The notes: generated by a model from the letters alone, not told the origin. Shown: positions 28,556-40,138, numbered from the stretch's first letter. The stretch: DNA of 64,000 nt from Methylobacterium soli (GCF_008806385.1 NZ_VZZK01000028.1:1-64000); one strand, 5' to 3'. A program made the numbers and translations.

Positions 28556-29131
28556 ATGGCCGATGTCCTGCCTTGCGCGCCTTCCGACCTCGCGGCGGCC
28601 CTGGAAGCCTCCGGCTTCGTGGGATCGTGGATGCACGATCTCTGGGAGGGGCACATCACCCTCACGGCGCCCTTCGCGCGGATTCTCGGGATCGATCCGG
28701 AGCGGGCGGCCGAAGGCGTGCCGGTGGCGATCTTCCTGGAGCGCATGCATCCCGACGACCGGGCCAGGATCGAGAATCACCTTCACGTCGCGGGCGAGTC
28801 CGGGGGCCCGTTCGAGGCGGAGTTTCGAACCCTGCATGCGCGCCATGGCGTGCGAAACCTGCTCATGCGCGGCCGGATCGAGCAGGACGCGTCGGGCAGG
28901 GCGATCCGCGGCTGCGGCATCGCCATCGACCTCACGGAGAACCGCGCCGCGAACCTGCAGCAGGCCGAGCGCTTGGTGAACCGCATGGCCGAACACGCGA
29001 TCGCGATGCGGGGGCTCGTCGAGGGTCTCAATCGGCCGGCCTTGGCCAAGCTCGTCGATGGCCTGATGATCGAGATCGGCTTCGAGCTGGCGCGGCACCT
29101 GCGCGGCGGGCAGGACCTGCGCCAGCATTGA
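28556..29131 (+). CDS. PAS-domain protein
   Basis: A 191-residue cytoplasmic protein. Residues about 15-130 form a PAS fold-3 domain (GSWMHDLWEGHITLT, RMHPDDRARIE, then GCGIAIDLTE). A helical tail follows (130-191) with no catalytic motif. It may be a stand-alone sensor or a partner of another kinase. A GAAGGA binding site lies 5-10 bases upstream of the ATG. It converges on ntrC. Confidence 0.75.
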   Translation: MADVLPCAPSDLAAALEASGFVGSWMHDLWEGHITLTAPFARILGIDPERAAEGVPVAIFLERMHPDDRARIENHLHVAGESGGPFEAEFRTLHARHGVRNLLMRGRIEQDASGRAIRGCGIAIDLTENRAANLQQAERLVNRMAEHAIAMRGLVEGLNRPALAKLVDGLMIEIGFELARHLRGGQDLRQH

Positions 29132-29143
29132 CGGCGGGCGCGT

Positions 29144-30610
29144 TCAGCGCGCCGTGCGGAACACCTGGAGGTCGAGGTCGCGTACCTTCTTGCGCAGGGT
29201 GTTCCGGTTCACGCCGAGAAGTTCGGCGGCGCGGATCTGATTGCCGCGGGTGGCCGCCAGCGCCGCCCCGATCAAGGGTCCCTCAATCTCCCGCAGGATG
29301 CGGTGATAGAGGCCGGGCGGCGGCAGGGTGTCACGGTAGCCCGAGAAGTACTCCGAGAGGTGCCGCTCGACGGCGCCCGACAAGGTCTCGTTCTCCCCGC
29401 CTCCCTTTCTGGCCCCGTTCATCCCCGATGCAGAGGCGGATTGTGCGAGCGGCAGGGTATCGAGCTCGGCCTCGATGACGGGGCCGGTGATGGTCTCCTG
29501 CGGATAGAGGGCAGCAAGGCGCCGCACGAGGTTCTCGAGTTCGCGCACGTTCCCGGGCCAGCGATAGCGCTTGAGCCGCTCCATCGCGTCGCCATCGAGG
29601 GTCTTGCGGGTCAGGCCCTCGCGCTCGACCAGGACGAAGAAGTGCCGCACGAGGTCCGGCACGTCCTCGGACCGCTCGCGCAGAGCCGGCAGGCGCAGGG
29701 GCACCACGTTCAGCCGGAAGAACAGATCCTCGCGGAAGATCCCTTGCTGGATCGAGACGCGCAGGTCCTTGTTGGTGGCCGCGATGATGCGGACATTGGT
29801 CTTGATCGGCACGCGACCGCCGACGGTGGTGTACTCGCCCTGCTGCAGCACGCGGAGCAGCCGGGTCTGGGCCTCCATCGGCATGTCGCCGATCTCGTCG
29901 AGGAAGAGGGTCCCGCCCTCCGCCTGCTCGAAGCGACCCGCCGAGCGCGAGAGCGCCCCCGTGAAGGCGCCCTTCTCGTGACCGAAGAGTTCGGACTCGA
30001 TCAGGTCGCGCGGAATCGCCGCCATGTTGACCGGCACGAACGGTCCGGTGCGGCGGCGCCCGTAATCGTGGAGCGCGCGCGCCACCAGCTCCTTGCCGGT
30101 CCCGGATTCCCCCGTGATCATGACGGTGAGGTCCGTCGGCATCAGGCGTGCCAGCGCCCGGTATATCTCCTGCATGGCGGGCGAGCGGCCGACCAGCGGG
30201 ATGTCCTCGTTCTCGGGGCCGGCACCGGCCGGGGCCGTGCCGCGGGGACGCGAGAGGGCGCGCCCGACGATCGCGATCAGCTCCTTCAGGTCGAAGGGCT
30301 TCGGCAGGTACTCGTAGGCGCCCCGCTCCGAGGCGCGGATCGCCGTCATGAAGGTGTTCTGCGCGCTCATCACGATGATCGGCAGTTCGGGCCTCACCCG
30401 CTTGATGCGGGGGAGGAGGTCGAACACGTTCTCGTCGGGCATGACCACGTCGGTGATGACGAGGTCGCCCTCCCCCTGTGCGACCCAGCGCCAGAGCGTC
30501 GAGCAATTGCCCGTGGAGCGGACTTCGTAGCCCGCTCGCGAGAGGGCCTGGTTGAGGACGGTGCGGATCGCTGCGTCGTCGTCCGCGACGATGATATGGC
30601 CGTTGGGCAT
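29144..30610 (-). CDS. ntrC: Nitrogen regulator NtrC (sigma-54 activator)
   Basis: 488 residues: receiver domain with phospho-Asp in [11 protein letters not shown]+ domain with Walker A GESGTGKE, an intact GAFTGA loop and Walker [11 protein letters not shown], and a Fis-type HTH ([19 protein letters not shown]). It activates sigma-54 promoters under nitrogen limitation after phosphorylation by NtrB. The ATG at 30610 is preferred to a 33-residue upstream extension. Only five bases separate it from ntrB. Confidence 0.97.
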   Translation of the reverse strand: MPNGHIIVADDDAAIRTVLNQALSRAGYEVRSTGNCSTLWRWVAQGEGDLVITDVVMPDENVFDLLPRIKRVRPELPIIVMSAQNTFMTAIRASERGAYEYLPKPFDLKELIAIVGRALSRPRGTAPAGAGPENEDIPLVGRSPAMQEIYRALARLMPTDLTVMITGESGTGKELVARALHDYGRRRTGPFVPVNMAAIPRDLIESELFGHEKGAFTGALSRSAGRFEQAEGGTLFLDEIGDMPMEAQTRLLRVLQQGEYTTVGGRVPIKTNVRIIAATNKDLRVSIQQGIFREDLFFRLNVVPLRLPALRERSEDVPDLVRHFFVLVEREGLTRKTLDGDAMERLKRYRWPGNVRELENLVRRLAALYPQETITGPVIEAELDTLPLAQSASASGMNGARKGGGENETLSGAVERHLSEYFSGYRDTLPPPGLYHRILREIEGPLIGAALAATRGNQIRAAELLGVNRNTLRKKVRDLDLQVFRTAR

Positions 30611-30615
30611 GACTC

Positions 30616-31781
30616 TTACTCGGCCTCCACGACCGATTCGCGCCCATCCCGGGCGCTCGACATGGGGAGGAGAAGGCGGAAGGTGGTGCGCCGGGGCACG
30701 GGATCGCATTCGACGATACCCCCGTGGTCGCCGACGATCTTGGCGACCAATGCAAGACCGAGGCCGGAACCCTGACTCTTGGTGGTCACGAAGGGGTCGA
30801 ACAGGTCGGGCAGGAGCTCGGCGGTGACCCCCGGGCCGTTGTCGCGCACCGCCACCTCGATCGGCAGGCTGACGCGCTCGCGCGAGCCGGGGATCTGCAG
30901 GCGAAGCCCGGTGCGGAAGGCCGTCGACAGGGTGATCTCGCCATCGACGGTGTCGGCGCCGATCGCCTCCGCGGCATTCTTCACGAGATTGAGGATCACC
31001 TGAATCAGCTGGTCGCGGTTGCCGAGGACCGGCGGCAAGGAGGGATCGTAATTTTCCACGAAGCGGATGTGACGGGCAAAGCCCGATTGGGCCGAGCGCT
31101 TCACCTGGTCGAGCACGCCGTGGACGTTCACGGGCCCCCGCTCCACCGGCCGCTCGTCGCCGAACAATTCCATGCGCTCGACGATGCGCACGATCCGGTC
31201 GGATTCGTCGCAGATCAGCCGGGTCAGCAAGCGATCCTCCTCGGCCCCCGACTGCTCCAGAAGCTGGGCCGCGCCGCGGATCCCCGCGAGCGGGTTCTTG
31301 ATCTCGTGAGCCAGCATGGCGCCGAGGGCGATCATCGAGCGCGCCGCACCCCGATGGGTGAGCTGGCGATTCATCTTGTCGGCGATGGTGCGCTCCTGAA
31401 GCATCAGCACCACCGCGTCGCCCTCATCCCCGAGGGGCGTGGCGAAGACGTCGACGCTGCGCTCCTGCCCGGAGCGGGGCTGCACCAGCTCCACCCTGTA
31501 CTCGCTGACGCTGGCGCGCCGGCGCCGGACCTCGGCCACGAGCGCGATGATCGGGGAGGAAAACGGGATGATGTCGCGCAGGCGCCGACGCTGCATCAGG
31601 CGCGCCGAGTGATCGAAGAAGCTCTCGGCGGCGTGATTGCATTGAAGGATGCGCTCATCCGCCCCGATGGTGAGCACCGGCAGGGGCAGCGCGTTGATCA
31701 CGGACTCGGATGTCGGTGCGCCCTTGCTCCGGCCATTGGGATCCCGGCCGTTGGGCTCCCGGCTCTCGCTCCCGTCTCCGC

Positions 31782-31785
<4 letters not shown>
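30616..31785 (-). CDS. ntrB: Nitrogen sensor kinase/phosphatase NtrB
   Basis: 389 residues: a PAS domain (about 35-130, with [16 protein letters not shown]), H-box [13 protein letters not shown], and ATPase boxes with NAAEAIG, DNGPGV and GSGLGLALV. It phosphorylates or dephosphorylates NtrC under control of PII. The start at 31785 overlaps the dusB stop as ATGA, so dusB-ntrB-ntrC is one coupled operon. Much longer open frames upstream run antisense through dusB and were rejected. Confidence 0.96.
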
Positions 31786-32837
<1,052 letters not shown>

Positions 32838-33058
32838 TCTGCACAACGAATAGACAAAACCGGGGCAGACGCAAGCGGTTCGGGCGATTTGATTTCGGGT
32901 CGTGCCCCGCTTAAACGACGGGCGATCCCGGTCGGTCCGGCGCGGCGTGCCGCGACGGCTCGGCCGGATGTCCCCGCCGTCGCATCAATGCCCGGCGTAA
33001 AAACGGCATCCGCCTCCCCCATGGGCAGTCCAGGAGGCGCACGGGTTCGGGAAGCCTC

Positions 33059-34348
33059 ATGTCCAGCACCGCGTTCAGCGTTGCCGCGGTGGTCGTCGCG
33101 GCGGGTCGCGGCATCCGCATCGGCGGCGGCATGCCCAAGCAGTACCGTCGCGTCGGCGGCCAGGCCGTCCTCACCCGGACACTCGCCGCGCTCGCGGCGC
33201 ATCGCAGCATCGGCTGCATACAGCCAGTGATCGCGCCGAATGCGGCCGCCTTCTACCGCGAATGCCTCGAGGATCTCGATCCCCATCTGCGGGCAAAGCT
33301 CGCCGAACCGGTCGAGGGCGGCGCGACCCGCCAGCAATCCGTCCGCGCCGGGCTCGAAGCCCTCGATCGTGCGGGCGCCCCCGATCTCGTCCTCGTGCAC
33401 GATGCGGCGCGGCCCTTCGTGGATTTCGGCCTGATCGACCGCGCCATCGCGGCCGGACGCGACCACCGCGCCGCCGTGCCGGGGATCGCCGTCAGCGACA
33501 CGATCAAGATCGTGGAGGAGGCGGCCCCCGGGATCGGGCGCGTGCGCGAGACCCCTCCCCGCGAGGCCCTGCGCGCCGTCCAGACACCGCAATCCTTCGC
33601 CTTCTCGGCCCTGCGCGACGCGCACCGCGCCGCGGCGGAAGCCTCCCTTCACGGCTTCACCGATGACGGGGCGCTGGCCGAGTGGGCCGGGCTGCCGGTG
33701 GTGACGTTCGAGGGCGACCTGCGCAACCGCAAGATTACCCAGCCCGCGGATCTCATCGAGGCCGACCGTGCCTTCGCGGGGGCCGCTTCCAGGAATTCCG
33801 CCATGACCCAGTACGTGACCCGCCTCGGCACCGGCTTCGACGTGCACGCCTTCACGGAAGGCGATCATGTCTGGCTCGGCGGCATTCGAATCCCGGCCGA
33901 TCGCGGCGTGCTGGCGCATTCGGATGGCGACGTGGCGCTGCACGCCCTCACGGACGCGCTCCTCGGGGCCATCGCGGACGGCGATATCGGCACCCACTTC
34001 CCGCCAAGCGACGAGAAATGGCGTGGGGCCGCCTCGGACCAGTTCCTGGCCCATGCGGTCTCGCTGGTGCGCGCGCGCGGCGGCCGCATCGACCATCTCG
34101 ACATCACGGTGCTGGCCGAGGCTCCGCGGATCGGCGCCCACCGCGAGGCGATCCGGGCGCGCATCGCCGAGATCGCCGGGGTGCCGCTCTCGTCCGTTTC
34201 CATCAAAGCGACGACCACCGAGAAGCTCGGCTTCGTCGGGCGGGCCGAGGGGCTTGCCGCCCAGGCCGCCGCCACCGTGCGGCTGCCCGAGGAGGAGAGC
34301 GCCACGCTCCTCGATGCGCAGGCCGAGACGGCCATGCGTCAGGGCTGA
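33059..34348 (+). CDS. ispDF: Bifunctional IspD/IspF enzyme of the MEP pathway
   Basis: 429 residues fusing two isoprenoid enzymes. IspD (about 1-235; [25 protein letters not shown]) makes CDP-methylerythritol. IspF (about 250-420; GTGFDVHAF with its metal ligands, [23 protein letters not shown]) makes the cyclodiphosphate. The fusion is typical for many alphaproteobacteria. It is divergent from dusB and followed ten bases later by pncC. Confidence 0.97.
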   Translation: MSSTAFSVAAVVVAAGRGIRIGGGMPKQYRRVGGQAVLTRTLAALAAHRSIGCIQPVIAPNAAAFYRECLEDLDPHLRAKLAEPVEGGATRQQSVRAGLEALDRAGAPDLVLVHDAARPFVDFGLIDRAIAAGRDHRAAVPGIAVSDTIKIVEEAAPGIGRVRETPPREALRAVQTPQSFAFSALRDAHRAAAEASLHGFTDDGALAEWAGLPVVTFEGDLRNRKITQPADLIEADRAFAGAASRNSAMTQYVTRLGTGFDVHAFTEGDHVWLGGIRIPADRGVLAHSDGDVALHALTDALLGAIADGDIGTHFPPSDEKWRGAASDQFLAHAVSLVRARGGRIDHLDITVLAEAPRIGAHREAIRARIAEIAGVPLSSVSIKATTTEKLGFVGRAEGLAAQAAATVRLPEEESATLLDAQAETAMRQG

Positions 34349-34357
34349 CCCGTAGCC

Positions 34358-34858
34358 ATGATCGCCGATCCGGCCCTCCTTGCCCGCGCCGAGGCTCTGG
34401 TGGCGGCCTATGCGGCGGCGGGGCTCCGGATCGCCACCGCCGAATCCTGCACCGGCGGCCTCGTGGCCGGCCTGATCACCGCGGTGCCGGGCTCGTCATC
34501 CGTCCTGGAACGGGGCTTCGTCACCTACTCGAACGAGGCCAAGAGCGAGGCGATCGGGGTCCCGGCGGAGCTCATCGTGGCGCAGGGCGCCGTCAGCGAG
34601 CCCGTCGCCCGCGCCATGGCGCAGGGTGCGCTGCTGGCCTCGCGCTGCGACGTCGCGGTCGCCATCACGGGCATCGCGGGCCCAGGCGGGGGAAGCGGCC
34701 AGAAACCCGTCGGCCTCGTGCATTTCGGCCTTGCAGTGATCGGCGCGCCGGTCCGGCACCTGGAGCGCCGCTATGGCGACCTCGGGCGGGCCGAGATCCG
34801 CACCCGGGCGGTTGCGGACGCGCTCGGCCTCCTCGAAGGCGCACTTCCGAACGCGTAG
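34358..34858 (+). CDS. pncC: Nicotinamide-nucleotide amidase (CinA C-terminal type)
   Basis: 166 residues corresponding to the stand-alone CinA C-terminal domain that deamidates NMN. The ATAESCTGGL segment with the active-site Ser, the YSNEAK segment and the AITGIAGPGGGS loop are clear. It lies directly after ispDF, a conserved neighbour in the class, and probably shares its transcript. Confidence 0.94.
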   Translation: MIADPALLARAEALVAAYAAAGLRIATAESCTGGLVAGLITAVPGSSSVLERGFVTYSNEAKSEAIGVPAELIVAQGAVSEPVARAMAQGALLASRCDVAVAITGIAGPGGGSGQKPVGLVHFGLAVIGAPVRHLERRYGDLGRAEIRTRAVADALGLLEGALPNA

Positions 34859-34979
34859 CGCGCGCTCGCGCCATGCTCGGGACTGCGCGCGATGGTCCGC
34901 TTCGTACGCGGTCGCCGAAGGCTGCCCAAGCAGCGCCATGCGGGTGTAGGATGTCGCTCCGAACCCGGGAGGGCGGACC

Positions 34980-36218
34980 ATGGATAGGCTCTCCGTGCAG
35001 GCCTGCATCGTCGGCGGCGGACCGGCCGGGATGATGACGGGATTCCTCCTCGCCCGCGCCGGCCTGACGGTGGCAGTCCTGGAAAAGCACGCGGATTTCC
35101 TGCGCGACTTCCGCGGCGACACGATCCATCCCTCGACTCTCGACGTGATGGACGAACTCGGCCTGCGCCGGGCCTTCCTCGCCCTGCCCCACCGGAAGGT
35201 CGCGACCCTGACCGCGTTCGTGGGCTCGCGCGGATTCCGGATCGCGGATTTCCGGCACCTGCGGACGCAGAACCGCTTCATCGCGCTGATGCCGCAATGG
35301 GACTTCCTCGATTTCCTGGCGGCGCAGGGGCGGCGCTATCCGGGCTTCCGCCTCCTCATGGAGACCGAGGCGACGGAGCTGATCGAGGCCGGGCCGCAGG
35401 TCACGGGAGTCCGCGCGCGCACGCCGGGCGGCCTCCTCGAAGTCAGCGCCGATCTCGTGATCGGGGCGGATGGGCGCCAGTCCGTGGTGCGCGAGCGCGC
35501 CGGCTTCGAGCGCGAGAGCTACGGGGCTCCGATGGACGTGCTCTGGTTCCGCCTGTCCCGGCATCCGGGCGACGTCGACGCCACCGGCGGCCGCTTCGGG
35601 CGCGGCCACATCCTCGTCACCCTCGACCGGGGCGATTACTGGCAATGCGCCTTCGTGGTGCCGAAGGGTGGCGATGCGGCGCTCCGCGCCCGCGGCCTGC
35701 CGGCCTTCCGTGAGGCTGTGGCGGAGCTCGCGCCTTTCCTGCGCGAGCGGGTCGCGGAGATCGACGATTGGGAGCGGGTGAAACTCCTGACCGTCCGGGT
35801 CGACCGGTTGAAGCGCTGGCACGCCCCGGGCCTGCTCTGCATCGGCGATGCGGCCCACGCGATGTCGCCCCTCGGGGGCGTTGGCATCAATCTGGCGATC
35901 CAGGATGCGGTGGCGGCCGCGAACCTCCTGGCGGCGCCCCTGCGGGAGGGCCGGCTCGTGGAGGCCGACCTGGCTCGGCTTCAGGCCCGCCGCATGCCGC
36001 CGACACGCCGGACGCAGGCGCTGCAGCGCCTGCTGCAGAATCGGGTCATCGCCCGCGTGCTCGATTCCGGCACGACGGCGCCTCTGAAGCCGCCCGTCGC
36101 CCTGCGCCTCCTCGACCGCTTCCCCTATCTTCAGCGCCTGCCGGCGCGGCTCGTCGGCCTCGGCGTCCGGCCCGAGCACGTCCGGGTGGCCGAAGCCCCT
36201 CAGGCGGCGGCGCCGTAG
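34980..36218 (+). CDS. FAD-dependent monooxygenase (PHBH fold)
   Basis: 412 residues of the aromatic/ubiquinone hydroxylase fold: the dinucleotide motif GGGPAGMMTG (12-21), the DG of IGADGRQSVVR near 160, and the GD motif CIGDAAHAMSPLGGVGIN near 285. The substrate cannot be deduced, and Ubi-like or aromatic-ring hydroxylases are both possible. Its last 19 bases overlap the end of the convergent RatA-like gene. Confidence 0.87.
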   Translation: MDRLSVQACIVGGGPAGMMTGFLLARAGLTVAVLEKHADFLRDFRGDTIHPSTLDVMDELGLRRAFLALPHRKVATLTAFVGSRGFRIADFRHLRTQNRFIALMPQWDFLDFLAAQGRRYPGFRLLMETEATELIEAGPQVTGVRARTPGGLLEVSADLVIGADGRQSVVRERAGFERESYGAPMDVLWFRLSRHPGDVDATGGRFGRGHILVTLDRGDYWQCAFVVPKGGDAALRARGLPAFREAVAELAPFLRERVAEIDDWERVKLLTVRVDRLKRWHAPGLLCIGDAAHAMSPLGGVGINLAIQDAVAAANLLAAPLREGRLVEADLARLQARRMPPTRRTQALQRLLQNRVIARVLDSGTTAPLKPPVALRLLDRFPYLQRLPARLVGLGVRPEHVRVAEAPQAAAP

Positions 36219-36661
36219 ACCCGGTCGGCGCGGCTCTCGAACGCGTCCGTGAACTTGCGGAAGGCCCGGTCGAACATCTTCCCCATCAGGAGCCCGAGGG
36301 CGAAGCTCTTGAACTCGTAGGTGATGAAGAACTCGACGTGGCAGCCGCCGTTCGGGCCGGGCTTGAAGGCCCAGCGGTTCTCGAGATGGCGGAAGGGTCC
36401 GTCGATGTATTCCGCCGTGATCCGCAAACCCGGCCGGTCGAGGCTGACGCGCGTCGTGAAACGCTCGCGGATCGCCTTGTAGCCGACGCCCATCTCGGCG
36501 ACGAGCACCTGCGTGCCCTCCCCCGGGCCGTCCTGGCGGCGCAGCACGCGCAGGGATTCGCAGAGCGGCAGGAACTCGGGGTAGCGCTCCACATCGGCCA
36601 CGAGGTCGTACATCTGCTCGGGGCTGTGACGCACCGCGCGGGTGATCCGGAATGAGGGCAT
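36200..36661 (-). CDS. RatA/COQ10-family START-like protein
   Basis: A 153-residue SRPBCC protein with RAVRHSPEQMYDLVADVERYPEFLP at its start (segment split here by family convention) and the conserved ENRWAF and FEFK-like YEFKS core. Members bind ubiquinone (COQ10) or, in E. coli, act on ribosome assembly (RatA). In alphaproteobacteria the gene commonly follows lipA, as here (13-base gap). Convergent with the FAD monooxygenase. Confidence 0.9.
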   Translation of the reverse strand: MPSFRITRAVRHSPEQMYDLVADVERYPEFLPLCESLRVLRRQDGPGEGTQVLVAEMGVGYKAIRERFTTRVSLDRPGLRITAEYIDGPFRHLENRWAFKPGPNGGCHVEFFITYEFKSFALGLLMGKMFDRAFRKFTDAFESRADRVYGAAA

Positions 36662-36674
36662 CGGCGCTTCGGTC

Positions 36675-37664
36675 TCAGGCGTGGGCGGGGTTGAGGCGGG
36701 CGAGGCGCGCGGCCTTCAGCCGGGCGAAATCCTCGCCCGCATGGTGCGAGGAGCGGGTCAGCGGCGTCGCCGAGACGAGCAGGAAGCCCTTCGCGTAGGC
36801 GGTGGTCTCGTAGCCCTTGAACTCGTCGGGCGGGATGAAGCGCACCACCTCGTGGTGCTTCTTCGTCGGCTGCAAGTACTGGCCGATGGTGAGGAAATCG
36901 ACATCGGCCGAGCGCAGGTCGTCCATGAGCTGCACGACCTCGTTCCGCTCCTCACCGAGCCCCACCATGATGCCGGACTTGGTGAAGATCGTCGGGTCGA
37001 GTTCCTTCACCCGCTGGAGCAGGCGGACCGAGTGGAAGTAGCGGGCGCCCGGCCGCACCGTGAGGTAGTTGCCCGGCACCGTCTCGAGGTTGTGGTTGAA
37101 GACGTCGGGCTTGGCCGCGACCACGACCTCGAGGGCGCCGTCCTTGCGCAGGAAATCCGGGGTCAGGATCTCGATGGTGGTGCCGGGGCTCGCCCGGCGG
37201 ATCGCCGCGATGGTGCGGGCAAAATGCTGCGCGCCTCCATCCGCGAGGTCGTCACGGTCGACGGAGGTGATGACAACGTGGTGCAGGCCGAGCTTGGCCA
37301 CCGAATCGGCGATCTTCTCGGGCTCATCCGCATCGAGGGCCAGCGGCAGGCCGGTGCGCACGTTGCAGAAGGCGCAGGCCCGCGTGCAGGTGTCGCCCAT
37401 GATCATGAAGGTGGCGTGCCGCTTCTCCCAGCACTCGCCGATATTGGGGCAGCCCGCCTCCTCGCAGACCGTGACCAGGCCATGCTCGCGCACGATCGCC
37501 CGGGTCTCGGCCCAGGCCGGCGAGCCCGGCGCCTTCACGCGGATCCAATCAGGCTTCTTCGCCTGGACCGGCTGATCGGGCCGATGCGCCTTCTCGGGAT
37601 GGCGCTGGCGGGCCGGAAAGGCCGGCCGGGGATCGTTCTTCAGGATGTCGAGGACGACGGCCAT
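36675..37664 (-). CDS. lipA: Lipoyl synthase
   Basis: A 329-residue radical-SAM enzyme inserting two sulfurs into octanoyl-protein. The auxiliary cluster cysteines ([13 protein letters not shown]) and the radical-SAM CTRACAFC motif are intact, and so is the C-terminal RSSHHAGE. Its targets include the lipoyl domains of PdhB and PdhC encoded 20 kb away. In many relatives lipA directly follows lpd. Here a 16-kb accessory stretch separates them. Confidence 0.97.
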   Translation of the reverse strand: MAVVLDILKNDPRPAFPARQRHPEKAHRPDQPVQAKKPDWIRVKAPGSPAWAETRAIVREHGLVTVCEEAGCPNIGECWEKRHATFMIMGDTCTRACAFCNVRTGLPLALDADEPEKIADSVAKLGLHHVVITSVDRDDLADGGAQHFARTIAAIRRASPGTTIEILTPDFLRKDGALEVVVAAKPDVFNHNLETVPGNYLTVRPGARYFHSVRLLQRVKELDPTIFTKSGIMVGLGEERNEVVQLMDDLRSADVDFLTIGQYLQPTKKHHEVVRFIPPDEFKGYETTAYAKGFLLVSATPLTRSSHHAGEDFARLKAARLARLNPAHA

Positions 37665-37822
37665 GCCACACCGCGGGAAAGCGCCCGCGCGGGGCGGACC
37701 ACATCAGGAGCCTGACTTAAGCCCTCCGCCCGCCCGCCGCAAACCGGCGTGACGGCGCGTCGCGACACAGTGCCGGCCTTCAGTCACCGGGAGCCCCGGT
37801 CTCGGCCGTGCGCAGGCCCCGT

Positions 37823-38113
37823 TCAGTACCGCATGCTGCGGCCCCGGATCGCCCGGTAGACCGTGATGATGATGACGGCCCCGACCGTGGCCGAGACGAG
37901 GTTGCGCCAGAAGCCGAAGACCGGGATGTCGAGCTTGGCGGCCAGGAAATTGCCGAGCAGGCCGCCGAGAATGCCCATGACGATGTTGGAGAAAAGCCCC
38001 ATGTCGGAGGAAGTGAACTTCTCCGCGAGCCAACCCGCGAGCGCCCCGATGACGATCGCCATGAGCAGGCCGACCCCGGGCTGTCCGAGCGCACCGTAGA
38101 CCTGACCGTCCAT
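37823..38113 (-). CDS. GlsB/YeaQ/YmgE small membrane protein
   Basis: A 96-residue integral membrane protein of the transglycosylase-associated family, with three hydrophobic segments (about 14-30, 40-58, 68-88) and the conserved GALAGWLA and GILGGLLGN glycine motifs. AAGGAGCAGGGC just upstream of the ATG at 38113 supports this start. The family is often induced by stress. It is divergent from the PRC-barrel gene. Confidence 0.88.
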   Translation of the reverse strand: MDGQVYGALGQPGVGLLMAIVIGALAGWLAEKFTSSDMGLFSNIVMGILGGLLGNFLAAKLDIPVFGFWRNLVSATVGAVIIITVYRAIRGRSMRY

Positions 38114-38287
38114 GCCCTGCTCCTTCTGGCGCGGCCGCATCGCGGGCCGCTTCGGAAGGATGGCCGGAAGCCCCGTCGCGAGTCCAGGCTCGGGCATCTC
38201 GGGTCCTGACAATCCGAGCCCCCTCCCCCTGTCTTCTGCCGTGCCTCGGATCGCTCCGGTTCTGCCTAAGGCATAGGCAGCCAAGAC

Positions 38288-38313
38288 GGAACTCTGCGCA
38301 GTCCGCTGCCGTT
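38288..38313 (+). promoter_or_regulatory. Predicted EcfG (general stress) promoter of the PRC-barrel gene
   Basis: GGAAC at 38288-38292, a 17-base spacer and CGTT at 38310-38313 match the alphaproteobacterial general-stress sigma consensus exactly. Expected transcription start is near 38320, leaving a leader of about 50 bases before the GTG at 38373. Confidence 0.7.
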
Positions 38314-38372
38314 ACAAGCGGCAATCGGGCGCCGGATGTCCGGCGCTTCCCAACATCTCAGAGAGACAGCCC

Positions 38373-38873
38373 GTGACCCTTCGTTCGCTTCTCGCCGTCG
38401 CGCTCGTCGCCGGCATCCCGAGCCTCGCCTTGGCGCAGGACGGCGCCAAGCCCGCCGGAACCCCTCCCGCCGCGCCCTCCGCGACCGCGTCCCCGACCCC
38501 GAACTCCTCGTCGGCCGCCACGGTCAGCGAGAGCGGCATGAAGATGGCCGATTCGGCCACCACCAAGGTTCAGTTCATCACGACCCAGCCCGCCGACACG
38601 CTGACCTCGAAGCTGATCGGTCTCAACGTCTCGAACAACAACAACGAGTCGGTGGGCGAGATCGAGGATTTCGTGATTCTCGACGGCAAGACCATCCACG
38701 CCGTGATCATCGGCGTCGGCGGCTTCCTGGGCATCGGCGAGCGCTACGTCGCCGTGAGCCCCGCGAGCATCACGCTCTCCAAGAAGGACGACAAGCTGCG
38801 CGCGCTGGTGAACACCTCAAAGGACGAGCTCAAGAACGCGCCGGCCTTCGAGTACTCGAAGAAGAAGTCCTGA
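38373..38873 (+). CDS. Secreted PRC-barrel domain protein
   Basis: 166 residues with a signal peptide (1-21, ending ALA-Q), a Pro/Ala/Ser-rich linker (22-65) and a PRC-barrel domain (about 72-150: [19 protein letters not shown], the [21 protein letters not shown] segment). Exported PRC-barrel proteins are common stress proteins of Hyphomicrobiales with unclear ligands. GAGAGA precedes the GTG start. An EcfG-type promoter lies upstream and a strong hairpin downstream. Confidence 0.88.
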
Positions 38874-38912
38874 TCTGTCGGGCGCCCCTCGCGGCGCCCG
38901 CCCTGCCCGACG

Positions 38913-38950
38913 AGGCCCGTGCGCGCCCCACCGGCACGCACGGGCCTTCT
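38913..38950 (+). terminator. Terminator of the PRC-barrel gene
   Basis: An 11-bp perfect stem (38913-38923 with 38937-38947) followed by TTCT, 40 bases after the stop codon. A shorter GC stem precedes it at about 38879-38899. Confidence 0.6.
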
Positions 38951-39134
38951 CGTGCCTGCGCCGACAACCTGGGGCGCCCATCGCGGGTGCATCCGCTCCC
39001 GGGCGAGGCTTTCGCCGACCAGGCCCGGGGGCCGCTAGGGCAGCGCGCATCCTCTTCAAGAATGTTCATCACGGCCAAGCTTGGTTAACCCTGACGCCGA
39101 GCGATTTGCGATGTGATGCGGCACGGGAGCGAAG

Positions 39135-39368
39135 ATGGTCACGGCTTTGCGGAAGGCGGTTCGGCTGCGGCAGGTGATGCGGGGGCGGGATCTGCGCATT
39201 GCCGTGAGCGGCTGCGCCCGCGCGCCGGTCGCCGACCATCCAGACGCGAATCCGGTGCCGTGTCGTGGCCTCACGGCGCGTGAGTTGATCGGCATGGCTC
39301 AGGCGGCCCGGCGCTACAGCCAGCGTCACGCGGTCGATCCCGAGCGGAGCGGCTCCGCCGGCGAATGA
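39135..39368 (+). CDS. Small hypothetical protein (uncertain)
   Basis: A 77-residue Arg/Ala-rich frame with an ACGGGAGCGAAG binding-site-like leader and a C-terminal helix-like stretch (ARELIGMAQAARRYSQRH). No family recognised. An alternative frame on the other strand exists but has poorer start signals. It is supported mainly by position and the following hairpin. Confidence 0.35.
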   Translation: MVTALRKAVRLRQVMRGRDLRIAVSGCARAPVADHPDANPVPCRGLTARELIGMAQAARRYSQRHAVDPERSGSAGE

Positions 39369-39383
39369 GCCGCCAGGCGCGGC

Positions 39384-39412
39384 AAGGCCGCCCCGGTCAT
39401 CGGGACGGCCTT
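39384..39412. terminator. Hairpin between 39135 gene and cell-wall hydrolase gene
   Basis: A 12-bp stem with one mismatch (39384-39395 with 39401-39412) lies between convergent genes and could serve both. No strong T run is present on either side. Confidence 0.45.
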
Positions 39413-39481
39413 GAGATTGGGTGATGCGCGCAATCGCTCGATCGGAACGGCTGCCGTCGGGCGATGCCGTGCGCCGGGATC

Positions 39482-40138
39482 TCAGCCGCGATGGGACGAC
39501 GTCAGGGACGCGACCTGGCAGATGTTGCGAGCGGGCTCGTTGAGGATCGTCTGCGCGGCCGTGACTTCGGGTGCGGCCGCGACGCTCATGGCGGAGGGAG
39601 TCGGCTCCGATGCCGGCAGCGGAACCGCCCCGCGCCCGCGCTTCTCGTAGAAGGCATTGCCGCCCGCGAGCGCCACGTAATGCATGTTGCCGTAGGGGTA
39701 GCGGCGGCCGGCGGTGTGGAAGAACATCGCGCCGCCGACCTTCGGGTGACGCTCGCCGGAGATGACCGCATCGGCCACCTGCTCGATCCGGGGCAGGTCC
39801 TGCGTCCGCATGGGCTTCGTCAGGACGCCGGTGGCGAATTGGCGAGGCTGGCCGACGACGTCGCAGATCCGGTCCGGATAGGCCGCCGCTTCGAGGCGAT
39901 TCATCACCACGGTGCCGACGGCGAGCAGGCCGTCCTGGTCCGCGCGCTTCGATTCGAAGTACATGGCGCGGGCGAGGCATTCCCGATCGGCGGTCGTGGC
40001 GGCCGCGAGCGGCTTGTGGCGGCCAATCGATCCGGTGGTCAGATCAGTATTCGGAGGAAGGCCACAGGCGCCAAGGCTCGGCAGGGCCATGATCAGGCCC
40101 AGAACAGCGATCGTGTTGGTGCCCTTAAAGCCCCGCAT
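39482..40138 (-). CDS. SleB-like cell wall hydrolase
   Basis: 218 residues with a lipobox-like signal (LPSLGAC, Cys about 25), so probably a lipoprotein. A hydrolase_2 domain follows (about 50-165: DRECLARAMYFESK with the catalytic Glu, VVMNRLEAAAYP, GGAMFFHT). These enzymes cleave peptidoglycan glycan strands. The C-terminal 50 residues are low complexity. Confidence 0.88.
   Translation of the reverse strand: MRGFKGTNTIAVLGLIMALPSLGACGLPPNTDLTTGSIGRHKPLAAATTADRECLARAMYFESKRADQDGLLAVGTVVMNRLEAAAYPDRICDVVGQPRQFATGVLTKPMRTQDLPRIEQVADAVISGERHPKVGGAMFFHTAGRRYPYGNMHYVALAGGNAFYEKRGRGAVPLPASEPTPSAMSVAAAPEVTAAQTILNEPARNICQVASLTSSHRG

Noticed and set aside
39056-39295. Minus-strand small frame opposite the 39135 gene
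   Set aside because: Poorer start context and low-complexity composition. The plus-strand alternative is slightly better though itself weak.
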